Below are positions 25,211 to 34,108 of a DNA stretch of 64,000 nucleotides, in pieces. The first letter of the stretch is position 1; the number at the start of each line of letters is the position of its first letter. Both the position numbers and the translations under genes were made by a program. The notes beneath the pieces are model-generated. The model was given only the letters and a program-made list of their open reading frames with translations, was not told the origin of the DNA and ran no database searches. Origin of the DNA: Alphaproteobacteria bacterium (GTDB taxonomy: Bacteria; Pseudomonadota; Alphaproteobacteria; Caulobacterales; Hyphomonadaceae); the NCBI GenBank assembly GCA_018830285.1, contig JAHJSB010000055.1, forward strand, positions 186,001 through 250,000, in the 5' to 3' direction.

Positions 25211-25695
25211 CCCTCCGGTGCCTCGGCCACGGCGTCAGTTTGTGTCGCGCGATAGGCATCGAGCTTTGCAGCCACATGCTTGTCCTCAAGCGCGATGATC
25301 GCAGCGGCCAGGAGACCCGCATTCGCGGCTCCGGCCTCGCCGATCGCCAGCGTGCCGACCGGAATGCCACGCGGCATCTGCACGATCGACAGCAGGCTAT
25401 CGAGGCCTGACAGGGTTTTCGACTGGACCGGCACGCCCAGCACCGGCAGCGGCGTCATGGCGGCTGTCATGCCCGGCAGGTGAGCGGCGCCGCCCGCCCC
25501 GGCAATGATCACTTTCAGGCCCCGGCCCTTGGCCGCCTTGGCATATTCCACCAACCGGTCGGGCGTGCGGTGCGCCGAGACGATCCGTGCCTCATGCGCA
25601 ATGCCCATCTCGTCGAGGATCGCGGCGGCATGATGCATCACCGGCCAGTCCGACTGGCTGCCCATAATGATGCCGACTTTGGGAGATGTGGTCAT
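25207..25695 (-). CDS. purE: N5-CAIR mutase (class I PurE)
   Basis: PurE converts N5-CAIR to CAIR. The 162-residue protein has the [13 protein letters not shown] active-site loop, SAHRTPDRL and [12 protein letters not shown]. Presence of purK alongside confirms the class I route. It is first in the purE-purK-creatininase operon. The 143-bp upstream gap also serves the divergent GGDEF gene. Confidence 0.97.
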   Translation of the reverse strand: MTTSPKVGIIMGSQSDWPVMHHAAAILDEMGIAHEARIVSAHRTPDRLVEYAKAAKGRGLKVIIAGAGGAAHLPGMTAAMTPLPVLGVPVQSKTLSGLDSLLSIVQMPRGIPVGTLAIGEAGAANAGLLAAAIIALEDKHVAAKLDAYRATQTDAVAEAPEG

Positions 25696-25838
25696 GGCTT
25701 TCGGGATCCTCGCCGCCGGAAAGCGCGCACCATAGGAAAGCCGCGCCTGCGGTCAACTGGCGCTTGAGCGGGGCCAGCATGTGCAAATCATGCCTCTGCC
25801 GTCTCCCCTTATGTTCAAAACGGGTATAGCCTTGCCTG

Positions 25839-26525
25839 ATGACGGAAGAATTCCATCAGGTTTCGCAGGATCAGCGCCGCGCTCTGCTCGACATTCTTGG
25901 TGTCGATCTTCACGCGCTTGGCTTGCGTGAGCGGGCTGCGTTGGAAGCCTTGAGCGAGGAAGTGATCGCACTGCGCGACGAGGTTGCCCGCTTGCGCGTC
26001 GACCTTTCCGACGCCGAACTGCTTGCCGACAATGATGCCTTGTGCCCGGTCTTCAACCGCCGGGCGTTTGAACGCGAAGTCCGGCGCGAGATCGCGCTCG
26101 CTGACCGGTTCCGCACGCCCCTGTCCCTGATTTTCATCGACCTCGACCATTTCAAGAAGGTCAACGACGCGTTCGGCCATGCAGCCGGGGACGACGTCCT
26201 GATGCGCGTTTCGGATATCCTGCTGCAGAATACACGGGAAACCGACATCGTCGGCCGGCTCGGCGGCGACGAATTCGGCGTCGTGCTTGCCCAGGCCAGT
26301 CACGCCGACACAATGGCCAAGGCGGCGCAGCTTACGATGCTGATAGACCAGCTGGTGGTCTGCAATGGTGACGCAGACCACGTTGCGCCGGTTCATATCG
26401 GCGCGTCCTGCGGTATCGCGAAATGGCAGGAAGGGCAGGAGGCCGACACGTTGATTGCCTTGGGCGACCAGGACATGTTTGCCCAAAAAGCACGCAGGAA
26501 ATGTGCGCGCCCGCTGCACGTCTGA
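25839..26525 (+). CDS. GGDEF-domain diguanylate cyclase
   Basis: The 228-residue protein has an N-terminal helical/coiled-coil segment (about residues 25-65) and one GGDEF domain. The active site is an intact GGDEF (142-146), and RETD at 133-136, five residues before it, is the inhibitory I-site for product c-di-GMP. FIDLDHFKKVND is the Mg/GTP-binding region. No transmembrane or sensory domain is present, so dimerisation through the N-terminal helix, or a partner protein, must provide control. It should synthesise c-di-GMP in the cytoplasm. Confidence 0.9.
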   Translation: MTEEFHQVSQDQRRALLDILGVDLHALGLRERAALEALSEEVIALRDEVARLRVDLSDAELLADNDALCPVFNRRAFEREVRREIALADRFRTPLSLIFIDLDHFKKVNDAFGHAAGDDVLMRVSDILLQNTRETDIVGRLGGDEFGVVLAQASHADTMAKAAQLTMLIDQLVVCNGDADHVAPVHIGASCGIAKWQEGQEADTLIALGDQDMFAQKARRKCARPLHV

Positions 26526-26591
26526 CGTATTCTCATTAAACTCGCGAAATCCTTCGGTCGTCCCCTTAACGCCGGCCTGCTTCTATGATTT

Positions 26592-26609
26592 AGTGTTGCA
26601 TTAAGGACA
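26592..26609 (+). repeat. 18-bp repeat, copy 1 (upstream of the DUF465 gene)
   Basis: AGTGTTGCATTAAGGACA occurs here 30 bases before the DUF465 start and again, identical, at 42904-42921 between argG and the coiled-coil membrane protein gene. It is AT-richer than its surroundings. It may be a transcription-factor or promoter element; no known site is recognised. Confidence 0.55.
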
Positions 26610-26639
26610 CAAATTCTTAACCGCAAAAGGAGACTGCCC

Positions 26640-26807
26640 ATGTCGCTCAACGGTCGGATCAGTGAGCTTTCAAACAAGCACCGCCAGCTTGACCAGAAAA
26701 TCTCCGAGACCCAGAAACATCCTTCGGTAGACCCACTTGAGCTAAAGGATTTGAAGCGACAGAAACTGAAGCTTAAAGAACAGCTGCGATGGTTGAAGGC
26801 CAGCTAG
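26640..26807 (+). CDS. DUF465/YdcH family small protein
   Basis: This 55-residue gene was found by direct reading. It encodes MSLNGRISELSNKHRQLDQK, then a second helix DPLELKDLKRQKLKLKEQLR, the two-helix hairpin of the YdcH/DUF465 family found widely in alphaproteobacteria. AAAGGAG lies seven bases before the ATG, an excellent ribosome site. The protein is highly charged and cytoplasmic; its function is unknown. Confidence 0.85.
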   Translation: MSLNGRISELSNKHRQLDQKISETQKHPSVDPLELKDLKRQKLKLKEQLRWLKAS

Positions 26808-26879
26808 CGCTGCGCAGGCGGAACGAGTCCTCCGTCAGCGTGCCGGGCACTGGTGCAGGCAACGGGCGGAGGACGACCC

Positions 26880-27206
26880 ATGAGAGACATATTTGACCAG
26901 GATCGACCGATGACACTCGGTGCGGTCAAGATGGCGACCGCCCTTCTCGGGCTCGCCCTGCTGGCCGCGGGACTGCTCGTCCTTCTCAATGCGTCCATTT
27001 CCCTGTTTCAGGGCCACCCCTTGGTGGCGCTGACGAAACTGGTTGTTGGCTCTGTTGCTGTGATCTTCCTCTTCGTGACGGTACGGCTGCTTGGCGAAAT
27101 CCTTGCCGCGCTGCACCGTCTGAATGACCGGCTTGCCATTCTCGGCGATGACATCCGCAATCCCCGCCGCGTGACGGCCGCGCCCGCCGATCCGTCCGGA
27201 GACTAG
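26880..27206 (+). CDS. Small membrane protein, possibly DUF4282-like
   Basis: The 108-residue product has two hydrophobic helices (about residues 17-40 and 52-75) followed by RLLGEILAALHRLNDRLA, resembling the LLxELLxALFRIAE end of DUF4282 proteins. The ATG at 26880 is preceded by GGAGG; a GTG nine codons upstream is rejected. It is followed five bases later by the SDR gene, so the two are probably co-transcribed. The function is unknown. Confidence 0.65.
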   Translation: MRDIFDQDRPMTLGAVKMATALLGLALLAAGLLVLLNASISLFQGHPLVALTKLVVGSVAVIFLFVTVRLLGEILAALHRLNDRLAILGDDIRNPRRVTAAPADPSGD

Positions 27207-27211
27207 GCAAA

Positions 27212-27970
27212 ATGGGTGTCCCCGTCACAGCGATACTCGGCCTCGGCCGGGAAGTCGGCGATGCCATTGCGCGTCGTTTCAGTGAAACCGGCCACCGCGT
27301 CCTGGCGGCGGACCCAAGCGCCGAGCGTCTCGCGACCGCGCGCAACGCCGTGCCCGACGACGTTATCTTCCACCAGGGCGAATTGTTTACCCGGCTTGGC
27401 CTGCGCAATGCCTTCACCGCCGCCATTGAAGGCTTCGGTCGCATCGACAATGCCGTGATCATTCCCGAGCTTGAAGAGCCGGATACATTGCTCGACTTCT
27501 CCACGGAGAAATTCGACAAGGCGATTGCCAAATCGATCCGGGGCACCGCGCTTGCCCTCCAGGTGTTCGCCGAGCGCATTGCCGAACAGGAAGACCTGCC
27601 CACCGTCGGTGTTGAGCGGCTGCGCCAGAAGGGCACGATCACCTTTGTATTGTCCTATTCGGCGATTGCGTCGATGCCGGGCCAGTTCACCGAGACGATC
27701 TCGCAGGGCGGCGTTCTGGGCGTCATGCGTGCCGGCTCAGTGGAACTCGCCGATCTTTCGATCCGGGTGAATGCCATTGTCGCCGTGCGGCCCAGCGAGG
27801 AGCGCATCCAGAGCTGGACGATGCGCCGTACGCCGCTCGGCCGGACCGCATTGGCCGACGAAATTGCCGACGCCTGCCGGTTCCTCGCCTCGCCCGAGGC
27901 GGCGTTCATTACAGGCGAGGCCCTGCGGCTCGATGGCGGCCGCAGGGGCCTCTCCGGCCTGCTGGACTAA
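27212..27970 (+). CDS. Short-chain dehydrogenase-like protein lacking the YxxxK catalytic pair
   Basis: The 252-residue protein has the SDR layout: a glycine loop (ILGLGREVGDAIA), IRVNAIVAVRP and the C-terminal FITGEALRLDGG. At the catalytic position, where AYSASK is normal, the sequence is TETISQ, so Tyr and Lys are replaced by Glu161 and Gln165. The serine region (LSYSAIAS) is retained. It is therefore unlikely to be a normal oxidoreductase and may be a binding or structural protein. Codon use is normal and there is no frameshift. It ends tail-to-tail with phoD. Confidence 0.8.
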   Translation: MGVPVTAILGLGREVGDAIARRFSETGHRVLAADPSAERLATARNAVPDDVIFHQGELFTRLGLRNAFTAAIEGFGRIDNAVIIPELEEPDTLLDFSTEKFDKAIAKSIRGTALALQVFAERIAEQEDLPTVGVERLRQKGTITFVLSYSAIASMPGQFTETISQGGVLGVMRAGSVELADLSIRVNAIVAVRPSEERIQSWTMRRTPLGRTALADEIADACRFLASPEAAFITGEALRLDGGRRGLSGLLD

Positions 27971-27976
27971 GCGATT

Positions 27977-29683
27977 TCAGACCTTGCTGAGGGCTGACAC
28001 GCCGTTGCCTTCCGGCACGGCCGCAAAGGTGGCCACACGCTTTGCCGTGTAATCTGGCTCGAGCACGGTCGAAACTTTGACAAACTCGCTGCTGACACGT
28101 TCCGGTGTCAGCGTCAGGACCATGAAACCATGGCCATCCGGATCGTGCCATTCGACTTCCGGATTGGCATCGACAAATTTCTGGCCGAGGTCCGGAATGT
28201 CGGTGACATACGCGCCGATACCGGGTGAGGTGACCGAGGTCGTCACGAACTCCACGCCAACGCGCTGGCCATCGGAATCGTAGAGCGTATCGGCCCAGGC
28301 CGAGTGGATATCACCCGTCAGGGTGACGAGGCGCGCGCCTGCCGCTTGCACGCTGTCATAGAGCCGTTCACGCGCGGCGGGATATCCGTCCCAGGCGTCG
28401 AGATTGAATGGCAGGCCGAGGGCGGAAAAGCCGATCATCTGCTTCACTTGCGGCACGGTCTGGGCGTCGATCTGTTCCGGCGTCATGACCTTGGTCATGT
28501 CCGGCAGGGCCACGCGCGCCATCATCACCTGGTTGGCCAGCACCTGCCATGTCTTGCCCCCTGATACGGATTCGGAGAGAGCCTTGCCGAGCCAGGTTTC
28601 CTGGGCCGCGCCCATCATGGTGCGCGCCGGATCGTTCATCATGGCAAGGTGCGCTTTGGCCTGCGTAACGGTTCCGTCGGTATCTGTCGCGTTGATCACA
28701 TCTGACCAGCCGATACTGGGCGAACGGCCCGTCAGGCGTGTCTCCGTCGCGTAAATCGTGGCCACGTCGCCGAAGTTGAAACTGCGCCAGACCGCTGACG
28801 TGATGTTGCCGGATTCAGGTTCGCGCATCGGCATCCATTCAAAATAGGCCTGGATGGCCACCATCTTGCGGTCCGACCAGTCGCCCTCGGCCTTTTCCGG
28901 ATTGTGGTTCTCGGCGCCGGTCCGGTAGCTGTCATTGCAGCTTTCATGGTCGTCCCATGTGCATATCCACGGCGCGCTGGCATGCGCGGCCTGCAGGCCG
29001 GGGTCCGACTTGTATTGCGCGTGGCGCAGGCGATAGTCGCTCAGCGAGACGATTTCGGTGACGGGGTCATGCAGGCGGCCGAGGGCCTCGGCGGTCTCGC
29101 TGCCATAGCCGTCGATGCCGTATTCATAGAGATAGTCGCCCAGGAAGACGACCGCATCGAGGTCTGGCTCCGCCGCCATTGCCTTGTAGGCGTTGAACAG
29201 GCCGAACTGCCAGTTGGCGCAGGATGCAACGGCGATCTTCACTGGGGCGGTGCCCTGGGCCGCCGGCGTGCGTGTCCGCCCTTCGGGCGAGGCAACTTCG
29301 CCCGCGCTGGTCAGCGCCGTGAAGCGATAGAGATAGGCGGTCGCCGGCGCGAGGCCCGCGACATCCACCTTTACGCAGAAATCATGCGCAGCATCCGCGC
29401 TCAGCATGCCCGATGCAAGCGGTGGCAGGCTGCCGTCCGCCGCAAAGACGTCGTAGCGCACGGGGATCGGGCCCGTGCCGGTCTTCGGCGTCACGCGTGT
29501 CCAGAGGATCACTTTTGTCGGCAGCGGGTCACCCGAGGCGACGCCGTGGCCGAATTCGACCGTGCCATCATAAGCGCGTGCGTACGGGGCCAGTGTGTTG
29601 GTGGCTGGCGTCGCGCACGCCGCAAGGCTAAGGGCTCCGGTGGCGGCGGCGCCGAGCAGGCCCCGTCTGGTAACTGCGCTCAT
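27977..29683 (-). CDS. phoD: Alkaline phosphatase D (PhoD-like), Tat-exported
   Basis: The 568-residue protein opens with VTRRGLLGAAATGALSLAAC, a twin-arginine signal that also ends in a lipobox, so it may be a Tat lipoprotein. The N-terminal PhoD domain (GHGVASGDPLPTKVILWTRV) is followed by metal motifs LGDYLYEYG, WDDHE and the late TGDIHSAW. PhoD is a Ca/Fe-dependent phosphodiesterase/phosphomonoesterase that acts outside the cytoplasm on organic phosphate. GGGAGG lies seven bases before the ATG at 29683. No Pho box was identified. Confidence 0.93.
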   Translation of the reverse strand: MSAVTRRGLLGAAATGALSLAACATPATNTLAPYARAYDGTVEFGHGVASGDPLPTKVILWTRVTPKTGTGPIPVRYDVFAADGSLPPLASGMLSADAAHDFCVKVDVAGLAPATAYLYRFTALTSAGEVASPEGRTRTPAAQGTAPVKIAVASCANWQFGLFNAYKAMAAEPDLDAVVFLGDYLYEYGIDGYGSETAEALGRLHDPVTEIVSLSDYRLRHAQYKSDPGLQAAHASAPWICTWDDHESCNDSYRTGAENHNPEKAEGDWSDRKMVAIQAYFEWMPMREPESGNITSAVWRSFNFGDVATIYATETRLTGRSPSIGWSDVINATDTDGTVTQAKAHLAMMNDPARTMMGAAQETWLGKALSESVSGGKTWQVLANQVMMARVALPDMTKVMTPEQIDAQTVPQVKQMIGFSALGLPFNLDAWDGYPAARERLYDSVQAAGARLVTLTGDIHSAWADTLYDSDGQRVGVEFVTTSVTSPGIGAYVTDIPDLGQKFVDANPEVEWHDPDGHGFMVLTLTPERVSSEFVKVSTVLEPDYTAKRVATFAAVPEGNGVSALSKV

Positions 29684-29772
29684 GATATCCTCCCAAGGTT
29701 CGCGCCGCTTATATGTTGCGACTACGACAGCACCATGACGCGGAGACCAGTTCACGTCTATAAGGCCGGATA

Positions 29773-30798
29773 ATGGAAAAGATCACACTCACTGCCCGCC
29801 CTGCAGACGCAGGCCTCCGCCTCGACAGCTTTATCGCCGAACAGGCAGGCGCCCTGTCGCGCTCACGTGCCAAGGCGCTCATCAAAGAAGGTGCCGTGAC
29901 CATCGACGGTGCAGCAACCGATGACCCCCGCAAGGCGGTCGTCGTCGGCAGCGTCTATATATTGGCCCTGCCCGATCCCGTGGCTGCAGTGCCGCAACCG
30001 GAAGACATCCCGCTCGATATCCTTTTCGAGGACGAACACCTCATCATTATCAACAAGCCGTCCGGCATGGCCGTGCACCCGGCGCCCGGCAGCTGGGATG
30101 GCACGCTGGTCAATGCCCTGCTGCACCATTGCGAAGGCCAGTTGCCCGGCATTGGCGGCGTGGAGCGGCCCGGCATCGTCCACCGGCTCGACAAGCTGAC
30201 CACCGGCGTCATGGTCGCTGCCAAGACCGAGGCCGCCCATGTCGGCCTCTCCAATCTCTTTGCCGAACATGATATCGAGCGCGCCTATCTCGCCCTGACA
30301 CGCGGCGCGCCGCGGCCGCTGTCCGGGACGATTGACGAAGCGATTGCGCGCTCGTCAGGTGACCGCAAGAAAATGGCCGTTGTCCGCAATCCCGACGGCA
30401 CGCACGGGCGCCAGGCGATCACCCATTACAAGGCCCTCGAAACCTTTGGCCTGCGCGACAAGGGTACTGGCCTGCCCGCCGCGGCCTTGATCAAATGCAC
30501 GCTCGAAACCGGTCGCACACACCAGATCCGTGTCCATATGAGCCATGTCGGCGCCAGCCTGATCGGCGATCCCGTCTATGGCCGTTCAAAGGGGATCACG
30601 GCCTGGGGGTCGGGCAAGAAGTTTGACGCCGCGAAAGCAGCCGCCCGCGCGTTCGAGCGCCAGGCGCTGCATGCGGCTGTTCTGGGATTCGTCCATCCGA
30701 TCACCGGCGAGACGCTCCACTTTGAAGCCCCGATGCCGGATGACATGGCAGGGCTGCTGGCGGCCTTGCGCCTTTTGCCCCAGGACGATCGCGGCTAG
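29773..30798 (+). CDS. rluD: 23S rRNA pseudouridine synthase RluD-like
   Basis: The 341-residue protein has an N-terminal S4 RNA-binding domain (LRLDSFIAEQAGALSRSRAK) and a catalytic domain with HRLDKLTTGVMV, in which Asp140 is the nucleophile. The late motifs LETGRTHQIRVHM and GDPVYG are standard. RluD modifies helix 69 of 23S rRNA. The usual HRLDKDTSG is slightly altered (LTTG). It diverges from phoD and converges with the DUF3108 gene. Confidence 0.9.
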   Translation: MEKITLTARPADAGLRLDSFIAEQAGALSRSRAKALIKEGAVTIDGAATDDPRKAVVVGSVYILALPDPVAAVPQPEDIPLDILFEDEHLIIINKPSGMAVHPAPGSWDGTLVNALLHHCEGQLPGIGGVERPGIVHRLDKLTTGVMVAAKTEAAHVGLSNLFAEHDIERAYLALTRGAPRPLSGTIDEAIARSSGDRKKMAVVRNPDGTHGRQAITHYKALETFGLRDKGTGLPAAALIKCTLETGRTHQIRVHMSHVGASLIGDPVYGRSKGITAWGSGKKFDAAKAAARAFERQALHAAVLGFVHPITGETLHFEAPMPDDMAGLLAALRLLPQDDRG

Positions 30799-30799
30799 G

Positions 30800-31693
30800 T
30801 CAGCCGCCACCCGGCGTTGCCGCCGCTTCTTCCATCACGATGGGCTCGAAGCGCAGCTTGCGGGCCTGTAGCGTGATCTTGCCGATCTTGTCAGTGTCCG
30901 CCTGGATCTTCACCGGCACTGTCGCGCCATTCTCGAGCGGGGCCAGCCACATGCGCAGCGGTCCGTCGATGCCTGACAAATTGTCCTTGTTGGACTCGCC
31001 CTTCTTGTAACCGGCCACTTTTTCCATTGTGACATGGCATTCAATGGCGTCGCCCGACCAGGCATCGGTCTTCACATGTTTCATGCCTGCATTCTTGAGG
31101 TGCAGGTAGGTCAGCTGGCGTCCGTCAAAGATACGGATCGGCCCGCCGCACGGGTCGGTACCCGGCGCACGCGGCTCCAGCGCAAACGTGATCAGCGCCG
31201 TGATCGGGTCATTCGTCTTCAACACCTGCTGCGTCGTGGCCGCCGGGTCGCCGAGGTTGCCGAACTCGGGCACGGCTTTCATCTTGAAGCTGTCCGGCCC
31301 GATGGTGAGGTTCACCTTGCGGTTCTTCTTCCCGTCGCGGTTCTGAGAAACATAGGAAAAGGTCTTCAGCGCGTCGCCGCGCGTATAGCCCGATGCCTGC
31401 AGCACCATGTCATAATTCACGAACCAGTCGGCGATGCCGGTCACCTTGACCCGTGAATTGATCACGTAATTGTCCGGCTGCATCGCGACATCAAAGCTCG
31501 CCCGGCCGGTGGCGGGAATGAACAGGACATAGGCTTTCGCCTCCAGTTCATAGATCATGCGTGTCGGCGTGCCGGCCTTCACATTCGCCAGCAGCGCAGG
31601 CGTGGCGGCGCTGTTACGGCTCGCCGTATCGGCCACGGCGAGGCCTGCCACAGCGAGGGCTAGTCCGGAAGCAAGCAGGATAGCGCGTTTCAT
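30800..31693 (-). CDS. DUF3108 family exported protein
   Basis: With ATG at 31693 the protein has 297 residues and a signal peptide (MKRAILLASGLALAVAGLAV). The mature part has GTPTRMIYELEAKAYVLFIP and NYVINSRVKVTGIADWFVNYDM, resembling DUF3108 beta-rich envelope proteins. An upstream in-frame start at 31726 would add eleven polar residues before the signal and is less likely. It is divergent from rpmB across 250 bp. The function is unknown; periplasmic or outer-membrane location is inferred. Confidence 0.72.
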   Translation of the reverse strand: MKRAILLASGLALAVAGLAVADTASRNSAATPALLANVKAGTPTRMIYELEAKAYVLFIPATGRASFDVAMQPDNYVINSRVKVTGIADWFVNYDMVLQASGYTRGDALKTFSYVSQNRDGKKNRKVNLTIGPDSFKMKAVPEFGNLGDPAATTQQVLKTNDPITALITFALEPRAPGTDPCGGPIRIFDGRQLTYLHLKNAGMKHVKTDAWSGDAIECHVTMEKVAGYKKGESNKDNLSGIDGPLRMWLAPLENGATVPVKIQADTDKIGKITLQARKLRFEPIVMEEAAATPGGG

Positions 31694-31869
31694 CAGATAA
31701 AATCCTTCGGAACTGGTCCCCATCACCCCCTATATAAGGTGGCATCGCCAACGGCGTCTGAACAAGATTGCCCCTATAATGCCCCAATCAACCAGGTGGT
31801 TGCAGTCAATAATCATGACAGGGCATGACACGGGGCTGTAAAACTGCACGTCAGCCTGTCGCTTCGGAG

Positions 31870-31897
31870 TTGACAGGATAGCCTCCTGCCTTGTAAC
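31870..31897 (+). promoter_or_regulatory. Possible rpmB promoter
   Basis: TTGACA (31870-31875) is followed after 16 bases by TGTAAC (31892-31897), about 47 bases before the rpmB ATG. The -35 is perfect; the -10 is weak. It lies in the 250-bp gap shared with the DUF3108 gene, in which I see no other gene. Confidence 0.4.
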
Positions 31898-31943
31898 GAC
31901 GCGCCTTCGAGATAACCCTGAACATGCAATCGGAGCGAGGCCC

Positions 31944-32237
31944 ATGTCCCGCGAATGTGAACTTACCGGCACCAAGCCGATCGTTGGCCACCTGGTCAGC
32001 CACTCCCAGCACAAGACCAAGCGCCGGTTCCTGCCGAACTTGATCGACGTGACGCTTCATTCCGAAGCGCTTGAGCAGAAATTCAAGATGCGCATCGCGG
32101 CCAAAGCCCTGCGCACCGTGGACAAGCTCGGCGGCCTCGACGGCTTCCTGGCCAAGGCCAAGGACGACAAGCTGTCGTCCAAGGCGCTGAAGATCAAGCG
32201 CAGCATCGCCAAGAAAGCGGTCGCCGCTGAAGCCTGA
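31944..32237 (+). CDS. rpmB: 50S ribosomal protein L28
   Basis: The 97-residue protein begins [20 protein letters not shown], and [10 protein letters not shown] is the universal L28 signature. The basic C-terminal extension ([15 protein letters not shown]) is usual in alphaproteobacteria. It is a single-gene unit closed by a strong terminator 24 bases downstream. Confidence 0.98.
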   Translation: MSRECELTGTKPIVGHLVSHSQHKTKRRFLPNLIDVTLHSEALEQKFKMRIAAKALRTVDKLGGLDGFLAKAKDDKLSSKALKIKRSIAKKAVAAEA

Positions 32238-32261
32238 TTGCTTCTCGCAATCGGCGAACTG

Positions 32262-32291
32262 AAAAACGCGCTCCCTCGGGGGCGCGTTTTT
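32262..32291 (+). terminator. Rho-independent terminator after rpmB
   Basis: A perfect 10-bp stem AAAAACGCGC / GCGCGTTTTT around a ten-base loop gives a T-rich 3' side. It starts 25 bases after the stop. Confidence 0.88.
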
Positions 32292-32446
32292 GTTTGCGGG
32301 CAGGGTTGGCGAAGTCCTTGAGGGCAATCGGTGCCGTGCCAGATCATCATCACAGTTCGAGCAGGTCTTCTCCTTCGAACCTTGACAGTATGGCGGGTAC
32401 GCTTTCAGGTCGGGTAATTCCACACTCTGACCGGAAGGTCGCCCCT

Positions 32447-34108
32447 ATGCGCACCTCTTGCCTCGCCCTTGCCGCCCTCCTTCTGGCGGCCTGCGGCTCC
32501 CCCGCCGCCCCCGCGCCAGAAAATGCCACTGTCCCGGAGATCACAATCATTTCGGGCGGCACGATCTATACCGGCAACCCGGACCATCCGACCGTCGAGG
32601 CCGTCATCATCGGTCCGGACGGGCGCATTCAGGCCACGGTTCCGCCAGTGTCTGCCGACTGGAGCGAAGACGAGGTCAACCTGATCGACCTCAAGGGCGG
32701 GGTCATGTTCCCCGGCTTTACCGATTCCCATGTCCACCTGCTCGGCGTCGGCCAGCGCGAGCTGACGCTCAATCTCGAAGGCACGGCCTCCATCGACGAA
32801 CTCGTCACACGAATGGAAGCGGAAGTCAGCGACAAAGCGCCGGGCAGCGTCGTCTTCGGGAGCGGTTGGATAGAAACCGGTTGGCCTGAGGGCCGTATGC
32901 CCACGGCAGCAGACCTCGATGCCGTCAGCCTCGACCACAAGATCATCCTTGTGCGCGCGGATGGCCACGCCATGGTGGTCAATTCCGCCACTTTGGCCGC
33001 TGTGGGGATTACGAACGATACGCCCGATCCCGTCGGCGGGCGCATTGAGCGCAATGCCGATGGCGCGGCGAACGGCCTCCTCATCGACAATGCGAAGGGT
33101 CTCGTCGCTCCACTGCTCACGATGCCCGACGCCGACGGGCTCAAGACCGCGCTTGAGACTGGCGCGAAACTCTATGCTTCGCGCGGCTGGACCGGTGGCC
33201 ACAATATGAGCGTATCGCCAAAGGAAATACCCCTCATGGCCGAGCTTGACGCGCAGGGCCGCCTGCCGATCCGGCTCTACAATGCGCTTGACGCCGATGG
33301 TTTCGACATTGCGGTCGGCCGCCAGATGGAAACCGACACGATCACCAACCGTGCCGTCAAAATCTACATGGACGGCGCCCTCGGCAGCCGCGGCGCGCTG
33401 TTGATCGCGCCCTATAGCGACCGCCCTGACACGTCGGGTCTGGCCCTGATGGAGCCGGATGACCTCACCGCCATAATGGCGCGGGCCGACGCAGAAGGCG
33501 TCCAGCTTGCCATTCATGCCATCGGCGACCTCGCCAATCGCCGCGTCCTCGAAGCCGTCGAGGCGGGTGGATATGATGCGTCACACCGCTGGCGCATCGA
33601 ACACGCCCAGGTTTTCGCGGTGGAAGACCTGATGCGCGCCAGCGCAGATGGCCTGATTGCCTCCATGCAGCCTTCGCACGCGATTGGAGACCTCTTCTTC
33701 GCGCCCGCGCGTCTCGGAATTGACCGTCTCGCCGGGGCCTATGCCTGGAAGACATTGCTCGAAAACGGAGCGGTGATCGCGGGCGGCTCGGACGCCCCGG
33801 TCGAAGTCGGCTCGCCCCTGATCGAGTTCTATGCCGCCGTTGCCCGCAAGAGCCTCAAGGGCGAATCCGGCGAAGGCTGGCACCCCGAACAGGCACTGAC
33901 CCGCGACGAAGCGCTGGCCCTGTTCACCTCGGCTGCGGCCTATGCAGCGTTTGAGGAAGACGATCTCGGCACGATCGAGCCCGGCAAGCTAGCCGACTTC
34001 ACCGTGTTCGACCGCGACCTGATGACGATTCCCGAGGCTGAGATTCTCGAAGCCAAGCCGCTGCTCACAATGATCGGCGGAGAGGTTGTCTGGCGCGCGG
34101 AAGACTAG
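32447..34108 (+). CDS. YtcJ-like amidohydrolase, lipoprotein
   Basis: The 553-residue protein starts MRTSCLALAALLLAACGSPA with a lipobox (LAAC), so it is a lipid-anchored periplasmic enzyme. The amidohydrolase-3 metal centre is complete: GFTDSHVHL, a probable carboxylated lysine in VKIYMDGALGSRGA, AIHAIGD, RIEHAQ and GSDAPV. Homologues hydrolyse amides or N-substituted formamides, but most have no known substrate. The ATG at 32447 is chosen because it begins the signal peptide. The stop overlaps the convergent GST gene by four bases. Confidence 0.88.
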   Translation: MRTSCLALAALLLAACGSPAAPAPENATVPEITIISGGTIYTGNPDHPTVEAVIIGPDGRIQATVPPVSADWSEDEVNLIDLKGGVMFPGFTDSHVHLLGVGQRELTLNLEGTASIDELVTRMEAEVSDKAPGSVVFGSGWIETGWPEGRMPTAADLDAVSLDHKIILVRADGHAMVVNSATLAAVGITNDTPDPVGGRIERNADGAANGLLIDNAKGLVAPLLTMPDADGLKTALETGAKLYASRGWTGGHNMSVSPKEIPLMAELDAQGRLPIRLYNALDADGFDIAVGRQMETDTITNRAVKIYMDGALGSRGALLIAPYSDRPDTSGLALMEPDDLTAIMARADAEGVQLAIHAIGDLANRRVLEAVEAGGYDASHRWRIEHAQVFAVEDLMRASADGLIASMQPSHAIGDLFFAPARLGIDRLAGAYAWKTLLENGAVIAGGSDAPVEVGSPLIEFYAAVARKSLKGESGEGWHPEQALTRDEALALFTSAAAYAAFEEDDLGTIEPGKLADFTVFDRDLMTIPEAEILEAKPLLTMIGGEVVWRAED

